A stretch of DNA of 64,000 bases, taken from NCBI GenBank assembly GCA_029256705.1, contig JAQSXK010000004.1:51445-115444 (forward strand), in the 5' to 3' direction. Under the pieces are notes generated by a model. That model saw only the letters and a program-made list of their open reading frames with translations. It did not search any database and was not told the origin of the DNA. Shown here piece by piece: positions 1-10,158 of this stretch. Numbering within the stretch: the stretch's first letter is position 1; each line of letters opens with the position of its first letter. The translations under genes and the position numbers were made by a program. This DNA is from Clostridia bacterium (GTDB lineage: Bacteria > Bacillota > Clostridia > TANB77 > CAG-465).

Positions 1-1296
1 AACAAATTTATCGTTTTCAATTGTTGCATACATTTGTGCATGTTTATACCTTGAAATTATATTGCAAGCTTCCCAAAGTCCTAGACCAGATTTTACTTTT
101 TTACTTGAATATCCTTTTCTATATATACAACTTAAATCAATTTTTATTGATTGATCAAAAGTATTGAGTATTCTGATAACAGTTGCATTCTTTTTACTTA
201 CATGTTTTATCTCTAATCGTATATATTTATTCTCACATGCGGTAGTAGCCTCTATTGCATTATCTAATAGAACTCCAAATATTCTAGAAAGTTCAGCCAT
301 TGGAAAATTAATTTCCTTAAAACTAACTGTTACATCTAAATCCATAGTAATATTACTTTCAGTAGCAATAAAATATTTTGAACCAATTACACCATAATTA
401 GCGGGATCATCAAATATTGTTTTATTTATTATAGAAAGAGTATTTACAATATTACATTCTTTCATTACTTTTAAAATATATTGTTCTAACTGATCATATT
501 GTTTAGAACATATATAACCATTTATAGCTTGAAAGATATTGTTAAAGTCATGCTTTATTGTTCTAACACCATCAACCATTCCACCAAGTGTCTTATTATC
601 CATTTCTAATGTTCTTACTTGCTCTTGTATTTTTTCTTTTTCTAAAAAGTTAGAAATATACCAAAATAAGAATATAGTTATAAACAGTAATTGTACAAAA
701 TTAATTAATAAAAACAATGGGCTATAGTTATACAAATTCATTGGTATTAAAACTGCTTGTGGAACTATTGTAAATAGTAATAAGTAAAGAACAATTTTTA
801 AATAATTTCTGTTGAAAAGAGAAAAAAAATCTCTAATTTTTTGTTTGTTAATTAGTATTTTGCTAAATATTAATATTCCTAAAAATAAGAATATAGATAT
901 ACAAGCGTTGACTGCAAATTTAATTGAAGTACTTGCTATCATTTCTGATGCAGGAATATTGAGTGCTATTGTAAATATAGTTACAACCAAAATTTCAGAT
1001 ATTATCAAAAATATAGGAAGGATAATTGAAATAATAGCAGCTTTAGATTTTCTTAATTTTAATACAAAAGATAAGAATAAAAATGCAATTAACATCATAA
1101 CTAATGAATTAATTGGAAATTTACCTAATAAAAATATCCCTGACAAGGTCGTGGCAATAGCACACAAAAGAATATATATTTTATCAATAAAATCGTACTT
1201 TGTGTTCTGTACTGTTTGCGACAATGTAAGTATATAGTAGTAAAATAGCAAGAATTGTAAAGCATAAGATATGATATCTAAAGCGACGTTCGACAT
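1..1296 (-). CDS. GHKL (AgrC-like) sensor histidine kinase, C-terminus cut by window edge
   Basis: Minus-strand open frame from ATG at 1296 to the window edge (absent from ORF track because the stop lies outside). Translation has multiple TM segments, then ...GVRTIKHDFNNIFQAINGY... and ...LLDNAIEA...GLGL..., typical of GHKL kinases; 3 nt from the LytTR regulator. Confidence 0.88.
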   Translation of the reverse strand, partial: MSNVALDIISYALQFLLFYYYILTLSQTVQNTKYDFIDKIYILLCAIATTLSGIFLLGKFPINSLVMMLIAFLFLSFVLKLRKSKAAIISIILPIFLIISEILVVTIFTIALNIPASEMIASTSIKFAVNACISIFLFLGILIFSKILINKQKIRDFFSLFNRNYLKIVLYLLLFTIVPQAVLIPMNLYNYSPLFLLINFVQLLFITIFLFWYISNFLEKEKIQEQVRTLEMDNKTLGGMVDGVRTIKHDFNNIFQAINGYICSKQYDQLEQYILKVMKECNIVNTLSIINKTIFDDPANYGVIGSKYFIATESNITMDLDVTVSFKEINFPMAELSRIFGVLLDNAIEATTACENKYIRLEIKHVSKKNATVIRILNTFDQSIKIDLSCIYRKGYSSKKVKSGLGLWEACNIISRYKHAQMYATIENDKFV

Positions 1297-1299
1297 AAA

Positions 1300-1986
1300 T
1301 TATTCCTCCAGTTTAAAATGTGAATTGATTGGGCATTTTAACCCGTTTTCAAAAATGATAGTATTTCTTTTGTTATCGATAGTAGATATTAAATTTTTAT
1401 TTGCTATATAAGATCGATAGCATTTTACAAAGTTATTTGGTAAATTGTCTAACAATTTATCAAGAGTTATGGTGCTAGAATATGTATCTGTCAATGTGTG
1501 TATATAACTTTTATTTCTAATTTTTTCAATATAAACAATGCTGTCTATTTTAACAACTAGTCCTTTATTTAAATGTAAAAATTTTGTGTTCTTAATTGAA
1601 AATTCATCAATTAGTCTATCAACAAAACTGTCCATTAAATTTTTACTTATAGGTTTTACTAAGAAATCGAAAGTTTTACTGACAAATGAAAGATGCATAT
1701 ATCTTATATGAGCAGATAAAAACACAAGGCAAAAATCCTTATTTATTTTTCGTAACTCATTTGCAAAATCAATACCATTTTTTTCGGCATTTTTAAAAAC
1801 AATATCTAAAATTAAAATATCAATTTCATTTTTTTCTATTGCTTTGTAGATTATATCTTGCTTATCTGTAACAATTGTTACTTTTGCGTTGAAAGACTTT
1901 TGAGTAAACTGGTTCTCTAAAATTTTAGCGATACCATACGCACAATCGATTTCATCATCACATACAGCGACTTTATACATCGACAA
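1300..1986 (-). CDS. LytTR-family response regulator (AgrA-like)
   Basis: Receiver domain (VAVCDDE...ILILDIVF) followed by LytTR domain (VYIEKIRNKSYIHT...CYRSYIANKNLI). Confidence 0.92.
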   Translation of the reverse strand: MSMYKVAVCDDEIDCAYGIAKILENQFTQKSFNAKVTIVTDKQDIIYKAIEKNEIDILILDIVFKNAEKNGIDFANELRKINKDFCLVFLSAHIRYMHLSFVSKTFDFLVKPISKNLMDSFVDRLIDEFSIKNTKFLHLNKGLVVKIDSIVYIEKIRNKSYIHTLTDTYSSTITLDKLLDNLPNNFVKCYRSYIANKNLISTIDNKRNTIIFENGLKCPINSHFKLEE

Positions 1987-2154
1987 ATCCCCCCAATAAC
2001 ATAATACAGAATATATTATATCCCAAATTTTTTAATATGTCAACATATTTAAAAAATAATTAAAAATATGTAAAAAAATGTAAAACTATGTAGAACAAAT
2101 AATTTAGAATAAAAATTGTTCAATATAATATAATTGAAAGAGAGGTGCTTTAAC

Positions 2155-2490
2155 TTGAAAATGAACAAAAAAGATAAGAAAAAATGGTTTAAAGAGGTTA
2201 TAAACAAAGATAGAGTAAAAGAAGTATCCTCAAAATTTAGGGAAGTTTTTTCTGAAATGGTAGATATACCAGATGATGTAACGTATAATTCAAGTAAAAT
2301 AACTATGATTGATAATAAAAATGTTCTGATAGAGGGTTATAAAAACGTTGTAGACTATCATTTACACTATATTAAGATTAGGGGTAATAATATAGAAATC
2401 GTTATTGATGGCAAAAATTTAGATATAAAAGAAATAACAGATGAAGATCTTGTTATAACAGGAATAATATATAGCGTAAATTTTAAGTAA
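2155..2490 (+). CDS. yqfC: Sporulation protein YqfC family
   Basis: TTG start after GAAAGAGAGGTG RBS; YqfC-like sequence; directly upstream of yqfD as in other sporeformers. Confidence 0.8.
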   Translation: MKMNKKDKKKWFKEVINKDRVKEVSSKFREVFSEMVDIPDDVTYNSSKITMIDNKNVLIEGYKNVVDYHLHYIKIRGNNIEIVIDGKNLDIKEITDEDLVITGIIYSVNFK

Positions 2491-2505
2491 TAAGGTGGTG
2501 CAAAA

Positions 2506-3687
2506 ATGAAATTAAGTGATAAAGCAAAGAATACAACGGGTATAGTTGTAGTAGAGGTTGAAGGTTTTTTTACAGAGAGATTTATTAATTTATGTAAAAT
2601 AAATAATATAAAAATTTGGGATATAAGAAATATTGTAAGTGGTGTTGTTAGGTTTAGTATACACATTTCTAATTTCAAAAAGCTTAGAAGTATAGCTAGA
2701 AAAACAAAATGTAAGGTAAAAATAAAAGAAAAAAAAGGTATATATTTTAAATTATTTAAGTATAGAAAAAGAAAAATATTGGTATATTTGACAATGGCAC
2801 TAATATTACTTTTTATACTTTCTACTTGTTTCATTTGGAATGTAAATGTTAGTGGTAATAGCAAAGTATCAACAGAGGTAATAAAAGAAAAGTTAAAAGA
2901 GTCTGGTATATATGTAGGTAAATTTAAAATTGGAATGAACAAAAGTGAAGTTTTAAAGGATATAAGATCTTCACTTCCAGAAATCACTTGGGTTGGATTA
3001 GAAATAAGAGGAACAGATATTGAGATAAAGGTTGTAGAAAAAGTTATACTTGAAGATAAAGATATACAAGATAATAGAATTGGAGATATAATAGCTACTC
3101 GTGAAGGTATTATAACAAGAATAATAGCTGAAAATGGCACATCTGCATTAAAAGAGGGAAGCTATGTTCAAAATGGAAGTTTGCTAATTGAAGGGAAAAT
3201 ATATAGTAAATTTTTAGGTGAAGAATTAGTTCATGCAAAGGGAATTATAAAATTAAATACTCAATATATATTTGAGAAAGAGTATAAATTTACAAATACA
3301 GTAAAAGAATATACGGATGAAAATAAACATACGATAGGTTTTTCTATTAATTCAAAAGAAATTTATATTAATTATTTGAATAATAGTAAAAAATATGATA
3401 AACTTAAAACAAGTAAAAGTTTTAATATATTTGGTAATAATATTTCATTTGACTGGTATAAGTTTAGTGAATATAATGAAAAAGATGTTGTGAGTAGTAA
3501 AGAGGATATCTTGATATTGGCAAACGCAGAATCCAAAACATATATTGATGATATTATTAAAACTGTAGATTCTGGAATTTTAATAGATGAAAAAGAAGAG
3601 ATGATTGAAACAACAGAATCAATAAAATACAAAAAAATATTTACCGTAAACGAAAGAATAGGTAAGTTTGTAGAGAGGGTGCAGTAG
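2506..3687 (+). CDS. yqfD: Sporulation protein YqfD
   Basis: 393 aa with central TM segment and YqfD-like architecture; located between yqfC and ybeY. Confidence 0.85.
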   Translation: MKLSDKAKNTTGIVVVEVEGFFTERFINLCKINNIKIWDIRNIVSGVVRFSIHISNFKKLRSIARKTKCKVKIKEKKGIYFKLFKYRKRKILVYLTMALILLFILSTCFIWNVNVSGNSKVSTEVIKEKLKESGIYVGKFKIGMNKSEVLKDIRSSLPEITWVGLEIRGTDIEIKVVEKVILEDKDIQDNRIGDIIATREGIITRIIAENGTSALKEGSYVQNGSLLIEGKIYSKFLGEELVHAKGIIKLNTQYIFEKEYKFTNTVKEYTDENKHTIGFSINSKEIYINYLNNSKKYDKLKTSKSFNIFGNNISFDWYKFSEYNEKDVVSSKEDILILANAESKTYIDDIIKTVDSGILIDEKEEMIETTESIKYKKIFTVNERIGKFVERVQ

Positions 3688-3690
3688 GCA

Positions 3691-4168
3691 ATGGTACATT
3701 TAAATCTTGACGATAAACTTTTAGAAGCAGCTGAAGATGTAGATAAAAAAACTATGGGCGAATATGTAAATAAAATTATAGAGGTAGCCTTGAAACAAGA
3801 AAATATAATGGATAAAGAAATACATGTTTCAATTGGATGTGCTAATAGAATTGAGATTAGAGAATTAAATAAAGAATATAGAAAAGTAGACAAAGAAACT
3901 GATGTATTGTCCTTTCCCATATTTACTAAAGACGAATTGGAAAATATAAAGTTTGATCAAATAGAACTTGGGGATATAGTAATATGCCTGGATGTTGTAA
4001 GGAATCAATCCATTGAATATGATACAGGTATGAAAAGAGAACTATTATATATGATAACACATGGTATATGTCATTTACTTCGGATATGATCATGAAATTG
4101 ATGAAGATAAATTGTTAATGAGAAAAAAAGAGGAAGATATATTAAATATGATAGGAGTTTCGAAATGA
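3691..4168 (+). CDS. ybeY: Endoribonuclease YbeY (rRNA maturation), requires +1 frameshift at CGG 4081-4083
   Basis: 0-frame ORF ends ...THGICHLLRI*; skipping C4081 gives THGICHLLGYDHEIDEDKLLMRKKEEDILNMIGVSK*, restoring the HGxxHLxGYDH motif and an ATGA overlap with dgkA. Confidence 0.88.
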
Positions 4169-4953
4169 AAAAAAGTGAAGAGGAAAAGGAATTTATTAAG
4201 GAAGAACGTTTAGAGAAGTTAAAAAACAAGAAAAATAAGAACTTCTTTACTGCCATGGGACATGCAGTGGATGGTGTTATTTGTGCATTTAAAACTGAGA
4301 GAAATTTAAGAATAGACTATATAATTGGATTATTTGTTTTAATTTCCAGTTTGTTTTTTGATTTTACTAAGACGGAATTTGCATGTTTATGTTTAACGAT
4401 AGGATTTGTTATATTTGCAGAAATGATAAATTCTACTGTAGAATATGTTGTGGATCTAATAACAGATAAATTTGATGATAGAGCAAAGGCAGCAAAAGAC
4501 ATAGCAGCTGGAGGCGTATTTGTATCTTCAATTGTTGCAGTAGTTGTTGCATACTTCTTGTTTGTGGATAAAATATATATGGCAACAAATACGGTTCTTA
4601 GTACAATACTTAGCTCGAAATTATACATATTATTTACAATATTATTCGCTACAATTATATTAACCGTAATATTAAAGGGAATATTTAGTAAAAGAAAAGA
4701 TTATATAGTTTCCTATCCTAGCGCTAGGGTTACATTAGCATTTGCTATGACAACGTATGTATATTTAATTACTAAGAGCATTTTTGTTGGTGCAATATCA
4801 TTTTTACTAAGTTTAATAATAGCTCAAATAAAAGTTGAAAATGAAAAAACAAAACCGATATATATGATATTTAGTGCATTACTTGGTGTATTATTAGTTT
4901 TAATAATATACCAGATAGTATTACTTAAACCATATTTAATAAATATTTTATAA
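4165..4953 (+). CDS. dgkA: Diacylglycerol/undecaprenol kinase (DgkA) with extra C-terminal membrane domain
   Basis: AFKTERNLRIDY...EMINSTVEYVVDLI...AKAAKDIAAGGV motifs; ATGA overlap with ybeY. Confidence 0.85.
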   Translation: MKKSEEEKEFIKEERLEKLKNKKNKNFFTAMGHAVDGVICAFKTERNLRIDYIIGLFVLISSLFFDFTKTEFACLCLTIGFVIFAEMINSTVEYVVDLITDKFDDRAKAAKDIAAGGVFVSSIVAVVVAYFLFVDKIYMATNTVLSTILSSKLYILFTILFATIILTVILKGIFSKRKDYIVSYPSARVTLAFAMTTYVYLITKSIFVGAISFLLSLIIAQIKVENEKTKPIYMIFSALLGVLLVLIIYQIVLLKPYLINIL

Positions 4954-4967
4954 AGGGTAATTATAAT

Positions 4968-5006
4968 AAAATCACCAATACATGAATATAATGTATTGGT
5001 GATTTT
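4968..5006 (+). terminator. Hairpin / putative terminator
   Basis: AAAATCACCAATACAT-gaatata-ATGTATTGGTGATTTT perfect inverted repeat. Confidence 0.6.
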
Positions 5007-5008
5007 AT

Positions 5009-5776
5009 ATGTTGTATAAATTAAAAAATAAAACTAAAAATAAGATAGTTATTAAAATTAGCATATTTGTTATAATGCTTAGCATAGGGATTTGTAAAAT
5101 TATATATGATGTAAATGCAAATAATGTAATAGATGCTAGAGAAGAATACCAGTATATAAGTGAAACTATGTCACTTGATGTAATAGCTAATGAAGAAGAT
5201 TATGCGGTACAAAGAATAAACGAAAAGTATAAAAATTCTAACATAGATGTGTATTATCCGGCAACTAAATATGAATTACTAAATACTGAAATGAAAAATA
5301 TTATAGATATTAAGATTGCAAAATTTAAAGCTAATGTAAAAGAGAATACTGAATATTCATTGTTTACAAATTTTGATATGTATAAATACAATAACTATAT
5401 TAGTTTTGTGTTCCATGTTCTAGAAGATTTTATGGGGGCTCATCCAAATACATATATATTTACAGTAAATTATAATATTAAAGATAATTCTATAGTAAAT
5501 ATTGATACATTAATTGGTAAAAGCAATAATATTTTAGATCAAATTTCTAAATATGCATATAAAAATTTATCTAATGATAAAAAAATAAAAGAAATAAATT
5601 TGCCAAGTATGTTAGTAAACGGTACAAAACCTACAAAAACAAATTTTGAAGATTTTATTTTTACAGATGAAGGATTAACAATTTTTTTTGAAAAATATAA
5701 AGTTGCACCATATGCAAGTGGTGAATTTGTAGTAACTATTCCATATATTGAGTTAAGTTTAAAAATTACTGATTAA
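5009..5776 (+). CDS. DUF3298/RsiV-like extracytoplasmic protein
   Basis: N-terminal TM; ...GAHPNTYIFTVNYNIKDNSIVNIDTL... resembles DUF3298. Confidence 0.55.
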   Translation: MLYKLKNKTKNKIVIKISIFVIMLSIGICKIIYDVNANNVIDAREEYQYISETMSLDVIANEEDYAVQRINEKYKNSNIDVYYPATKYELLNTEMKNIIDIKIAKFKANVKENTEYSLFTNFDMYKYNNYISFVFHVLEDFMGAHPNTYIFTVNYNIKDNSIVNIDTLIGKSNNILDQISKYAYKNLSNDKKIKEINLPSMLVNGTKPTKTNFEDFIFTDEGLTIFFEKYKVAPYASGEFVVTIPYIELSLKITD

Positions 5777-5813
5777 AATATGAAAAAAAGCAAATAATAT
5801 TACTGGTGGTAAT

Positions 5814-6443
5814 ATGTTCCAAATAATTATAGGGATAATTGTATTCTTTATTTTATTTTTGTTTGTATTTAAAATAAAAATAGAAGTAACTATGGAAGAA
5901 GAATTATATATAGATGCTTATATTTTTAAGTACATAAGAATAAAAAGGTTTAGGTTTAATGAAGATGAATTAAAGCAAATAGAGACAAAGAGTCAAATAT
6001 TAGCAAAGGACGAAGTGGAGAACTATTTAAAAGATGTAAAATTCAGTGATGCTAAAATGTTTATAATGTATATTAAACAACTTCTAAATAAAGTAAGATT
6101 CGAAAAAATTGACTTTAGACTAAATATAAATGTTAATGATTATATATTAAATTCATATATAGTAGTTATAGTAAATACTGTCATATCAATGCTTATTAGT
6201 AAAAATATTGAAAAAATAAACACAGATAATTTATTTTACGTTGTTACCTCAAATGAAAAAAAAGTTAAATTGAATTTAAAATGTATAATGTATGGTAAAA
6301 TTGCAGATATTATGTTTGTATTAATAAAGATAGTACGCTATGCTTTTAAATTGAAAAAGAGAGGTAATGAAAAACATGGAAAAGGAACATCCTATAGAAA
6401 GTCTAATGGTAACAGCAATGACGTCGCTAGAGTCAATGGTTGA
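5814..6443 (+). CDS. DUF2953 / YtfI-like membrane protein
   Basis: Position directly upstream of ytfJ; N-terminal TM and length fit. Confidence 0.6.
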   Translation: MFQIIIGIIVFFILFLFVFKIKIEVTMEEELYIDAYIFKYIRIKRFRFNEDELKQIETKSQILAKDEVENYLKDVKFSDAKMFIMYIKQLLNKVRFEKIDFRLNINVNDYILNSYIVVIVNTVISMLISKNIEKINTDNLFYVVTSNEKKVKLNLKCIMYGKIADIMFVLIKIVRYAFKLKKRGNEKHGKGTSYRKSNGNSNDVARVNG

Positions 6444-6798
6444 TGTCAATACGATAGTTGGAGATATAGTAACAACTACAGATGGAACTGTTATAATACC
6501 TGTATCCAAAGTATGTTTTGGATTTGCAGCAGGTGGAAGTGAATTTAACACAAATAAACTAAATAAATACTCTGAAAGTGCAAAACTACCATTTGGAGGT
6601 GGAAGTGGAGCTGGAGTAAATATATCTCCAATGGCTTTTTTAGTTATTAAAGATGGATATACAAATCTACTTACGTTAAATAATACTACACCTTTAGATA
6701 AATTAATCGAATTAGTACCAGATTTAATGAACAAAATCAACGATTTTATAAACAAAACGTATGATAAAAAACCAAAGGATATAGAAACAGAAGAATAA
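6367..6798 (+). CDS. ytfJ: Sporulation protein YtfJ
   Basis: GGGSGAGVNISPMAFLVI and VCFGFAAGGSEF motifs of GerW/YtfJ family. Confidence 0.88.
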   Translation: MKNMEKEHPIESLMVTAMTSLESMVDVNTIVGDIVTTTDGTVIIPVSKVCFGFAAGGSEFNTNKLNKYSESAKLPFGGGSGAGVNISPMAFLVIKDGYTNLLTLNNTTPLDKLIELVPDLMNKINDFINKTYDKKPKDIETEE

Positions 6799-6846
6799 CT
6801 TTTAATATGATAAAGTTAGATAAAAGGATAAAAATTTAAAAATAAT

Positions 6847-6879
6847 AAAATGCAGGTAAAATTTCACCTGCATTTTTCT
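6847..6879. terminator. Rho-independent-type hairpin between convergent genes
   Basis: AAAATGCAGGTAAAATTTCACCTGCATTTTT. Confidence 0.65.
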
Positions 6880-6885
6880 ATATAC

Positions 6886-7113
6886 CTAAACTTCTCTATC
6901 GTTATTTGCATTATTCTTTTTAATTTTTATCCTTTTAGAAGGTACATGTAAAACTCCTAAGAAAGATAAAATACTCATAATTGAGTTAACTATTATACTT
7001 ATTGTGTTATCTGTAATTTTAATTATATTAAATCCAGATAATATTAAAAAAAATGTGGATAATAAGCTACTAATAAGAATAGGGTTTTTAAGCTTATCAA
7101 TGATTTTTTTCAT
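6886..7113 (-). CDS. Phage-holin-like small membrane protein
   Basis: 75 aa, two TM segments, charged C-terminus; near M23/SH3 hydrolase. Confidence 0.5.
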   Translation of the reverse strand: MKKIIDKLKNPILISSLLSTFFLILSGFNIIKITDNTISIIVNSIMSILSFLGVLHVPSKRIKIKKNNANNDREV

Positions 7114-7355
7114 TTTTTTACCTTTTTTATTAACTTTTCCCTAATAAAATAAGTAGAATCTGTGAATATTCCAATTAATATGATTATAAAAGCTATAATT
7201 TTGAAAACAAACATGGAATCTACTATTTCAGAATTAATAGATAAGCAAGAAAAGTGGTACATGAATAATATTGAAGCAATGCAAGAAATAATAAATGGTA
7301 TACAAAAAAACTTGAATATCCTTTTCAATTTTATTCCACCTTTTCTAAGATACAA
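7110..7355 (-). CDS. Small membrane protein (holin-like)
   Basis: 81 aa, two hydrophobic segments, overlaps the following holin-like ORF by 4 nt. Confidence 0.45.
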   Translation of the reverse strand: MYLRKGGIKLKRIFKFFCIPFIISCIASILFMYHFSCLSINSEIVDSMFVFKIIAFIIILIGIFTDSTYFIREKLIKKVKK

Positions 7356-7541
7356 AGGGTATCTTGTTATATTATATGAATATACATAAATCTTGGTTAA
7401 CTGAAAGTAAGTTCATAGGACAACCTCTTTTTATATATACACAAATATTTAAATATATCATAAACTATATGTAGGAGGTTTAATTATGAATGAAGAAAGA
7501 ATAGAAACAATGGATGATATAGCAAAGGAGGTTGAAGAATA

Positions 7542-8267
7542 ATGAAATATATAACAAAACTACCATTTGAAGGTGTGTTTAAAATAACATATCCTTATGG
7601 TATACTAGATAATAGATATGCAAGCGGAAGACACGATGGGTTAGATATGGGAAACTCAGTAAATCCAAGTGTATATAGCATTTGTTATGGAACGGTTTCA
7701 TATGCAGGATGGGAGAATATAAATAATAAAAAACAGGGATTCGGATTATATGTATCAATAAAATTTGATATTAATAATAATGGATATAAAAAAGTATTTC
7801 TTGCGCATTTAGATAGTATAAATGTATTGGTTGGTCAAAACGTTAACCCAGCAACTATAATTGGAACTATGGGATCAACAGGTATGTCAACTGGACCTCA
7901 TACACATGTTGAAATAAGAGAATATGATTCAAACAATAATCTAATAAAGAAACTAAACCCAGCAACTTATATGGGAATTCCTAACACAATTGGAACCTAT
8001 GACAGTAGTAATTATAGAACTATAATACAGCCAGATATTAAAGTATATCAAATTGGCAGATATAAAGTAAACACACCTAATGGAGTAAATGTTAGAAAAG
8101 GACCAGGTACAAATTATGAAATAAAGAAAATAAATGAGTTATCTGCAGATGCAAGAAGTAAAGGTGGATATGTCAATGGTACTATTTTTGATGTTTTTGA
8201 AATAAACGGTAGTTGGGGTAAAACACCAAGTGGATGGGTATCTTTAGAATATGCAGTTAAAATTTAA
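7542..8267 (+). CDS. M23 metallopeptidase with C-terminal SH3b domain (endolysin-like)
   Basis: GRHDGLDMG...GTMGSTGMSTGPHTHVEIRE M23 motifs; GVNVRKGPGTNYEI SH3b. Confidence 0.88.
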   Translation: MKYITKLPFEGVFKITYPYGILDNRYASGRHDGLDMGNSVNPSVYSICYGTVSYAGWENINNKKQGFGLYVSIKFDINNNGYKKVFLAHLDSINVLVGQNVNPATIIGTMGSTGMSTGPHTHVEIREYDSNNNLIKKLNPATYMGIPNTIGTYDSSNYRTIIQPDIKVYQIGRYKVNTPNGVNVRKGPGTNYEIKKINELSADARSKGGYVNGTIFDVFEINGSWGKTPSGWVSLEYAVKI

Positions 8268-8388
8268 AGTAAAACTTGGATAATTATTGAAATAACGACA
8301 TTTTCATTGACATAATTCGACAAAAGTGATATAATATATATACAACTTTAATTGTTTCCAAAAAATAATTTTTTAGGAGGATAAGAGA

Positions 8389-10086
8389 ATGAAAAATTCA
8401 AAGTTAAAAAGTATCAATGTTAGAATCTTTATGATTATTCTAGGAACTATCGTGATCATGGGTTCAACTAGTTTATTTATAGCAAGTTGGAGCCTGAAAG
8501 AAAGTTTGTATGAAAGAGTCAATGAACAACTCAATGACAATGCCAGAACAGGACTTAATCTTGTTGATAAGATGTATCCGGGTGATTGGAAATTGGAAGG
8601 TGAAAAATTATACAAAGGTGAAAAATTAATAAATGATTCATCAGAAATAGTAGATTCTATTCATGAAGCAATTAAAATTCCAGTAACAATATTTGCAAAT
8701 GACACAAGAGTATCAACTAATATTAAAGAAAATGGTCAACGGATTTTAGGAACCAAAGCTTTAGAGAAAGTTATCGACGAAGTTATAAATAAAGGTAATG
8801 AGTATATAGGTTCTGTAAATGTCATGAATGAAGATTATGAAGCAGTATATATTCCGCTTAAGGACAATACTGGAAAAGTAGTTGGAATGTTCTTTGCTGG
8901 TGAAGAAAGTAAATTTATTAATGAAGAACTTGCAGATCACATGAAATCTCTTATTATTCTCATCTTAGTTATTGCAGTTGTAATTACAATAAGCTCTACA
9001 ATATTAACACGCAAAATTACAAAAAGAATAAAGGTTGTTGTAGATTCAATGATAACTATAGGTAGTGGAGATTTTACTATTCGTACTAATATGACTTCTG
9101 GTGATGAGACACAATTACTTGCAGATGCCCAAAATAAGATGGCTGAAAACTTAAGTAATCTTGTTCTAAAAATTAGAAGTATTTGTACAGAATTATCAAT
9201 TTCAGCAGACACACTTGCAGCAACTTCAGAAGAAACAACAGCAACAGGTGAAGAGGTTGCAAGGGCTTTAACAGAAATATCTGATGCAACAGTTGTTCAA
9301 TCTCAAGATGCGGAAAACGGATTAAGCAAAACAATGGATTTATCTGCAAATATACAGAAAATATCTGAATCAATATATGATATTATTTCTATGTTTAGCA
9401 ATGCATCTGTTTTAAACGCTAAAGGATTGAAGATTGTAGAATTACTTTCAGAAAAGAATAAAGAAAGCAATGCTGCATCGCAAAGAGTTAGTAATGCTAT
9501 TAGTGAAGTAGATATAAGTTCAAAAGCAATTAATGTTATAATGAATACAATTACACAAATTGCAAGTCAAACAAATCTTCTTTCACTTAATGCATCCATT
9601 GAGGCAGCAAGAGCTGGTGAAGCGGGTCTTGGATTTTCAGTTGTAGCAACAGAAATAAGAAAGTTAGCAGAACAATCTGCTAATGCTGCAAAAGAAATCA
9701 GTAATATTATTCAAGACATTCAACTCAATTCTAAGAAAGCTGTTTCTGAAATGGACAATACAAAGGTTGCAATAATTCAGCAAGATAATGCAGTAAATGA
9801 AACAAAAGAAATTTTTGGAGAAATCTCAAATACTATTTCAAATTTAAAGAACGAGGTAGACAAAATCAACGAAATGAATGAACAGATGGTTTCCAAGAAA
9901 AATGATATTGTTAGTGTTATGCAAGAAATGTCAGCATCATCACAGCAAGCTTCTGCTGCAACAGAAGAAATATCGGCTTCATCCCAGGAACAAGTAGCGG
10001 GTATGGAAGATGTTGCTAAAACAGCAGAACAGCTAAATTTTATTGCTCAAAACTTAACTCAGGAAATTGGAAAATTTAAAATCTAA
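8389..10086 (+). CDS. Methyl-accepting chemotaxis protein (sCache-HAMP-MCP)
   Basis: [36 protein letters not shown] cache; [38 protein letters not shown] hairpin. Confidence 0.95.
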   Translation: MKNSKLKSINVRIFMIILGTIVIMGSTSLFIASWSLKESLYERVNEQLNDNARTGLNLVDKMYPGDWKLEGEKLYKGEKLINDSSEIVDSIHEAIKIPVTIFANDTRVSTNIKENGQRILGTKALEKVIDEVINKGNEYIGSVNVMNEDYEAVYIPLKDNTGKVVGMFFAGEESKFINEELADHMKSLIILILVIAVVITISSTILTRKITKRIKVVVDSMITIGSGDFTIRTNMTSGDETQLLADAQNKMAENLSNLVLKIRSICTELSISADTLAATSEETTATGEEVARALTEISDATVVQSQDAENGLSKTMDLSANIQKISESIYDIISMFSNASVLNAKGLKIVELLSEKNKESNAASQRVSNAISEVDISSKAINVIMNTITQIASQTNLLSLNASIEAARAGEAGLGFSVVATEIRKLAEQSANAAKEISNIIQDIQLNSKKAVSEMDNTKVAIIQQDNAVNETKEIFGEISNTISNLKNEVDKINEMNEQMVSKKNDIVSVMQEMSASSQQASAATEEISASSQEQVAGMEDVAKTAEQLNFIAQNLTQEIGKFKI

Positions 10087-10099
10087 CGTTTGAAACTAA

Positions 10100-10139
10100 A
10101 AAACAAAGCAAGGTAGTAAATTCTACCTTGCTTTGTTTT
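10100..10139 (+). terminator. Rho-independent terminator
   Basis: AAAACAAAGCAAGGTAG-taaatt-CTACCTTGCTTTGTTTT. Confidence 0.75.
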
Positions 10140-10158
10140 AATTATTTATATTGTAAAT

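Noticed and set aside
1-1237. Plus-strand ORFs 164-397, 539-727 and 812-1237
   Set aside because: Antisense to a clear GHKL histidine kinase coding frame on the minus strand; no RBS or family resemblance.
1987-2133. AgrD-like autoinducer peptide gene next to the AgrC/AgrA-like pair
   Set aside because: No convincing small ORF with RBS or AgrB homolog was found in the available flank.
2367-3140. Long minus-strand ORFs antisense to yqfD, gyrA, ydhG-like and other genes
   Set aside because: Low-complexity translations antisense to well-supported genes; typical by-products of AT-rich codon usage.
4078-4090. prfB-like CUU slippage as the mechanism at ybeY
   Set aside because: CTT precedes CGG only in ybeY; ddh has CCG and the dipeptidase has AAT, and no shared Shine-Dalgarno-like stimulator was seen, so P-site slippage does not explain all three.
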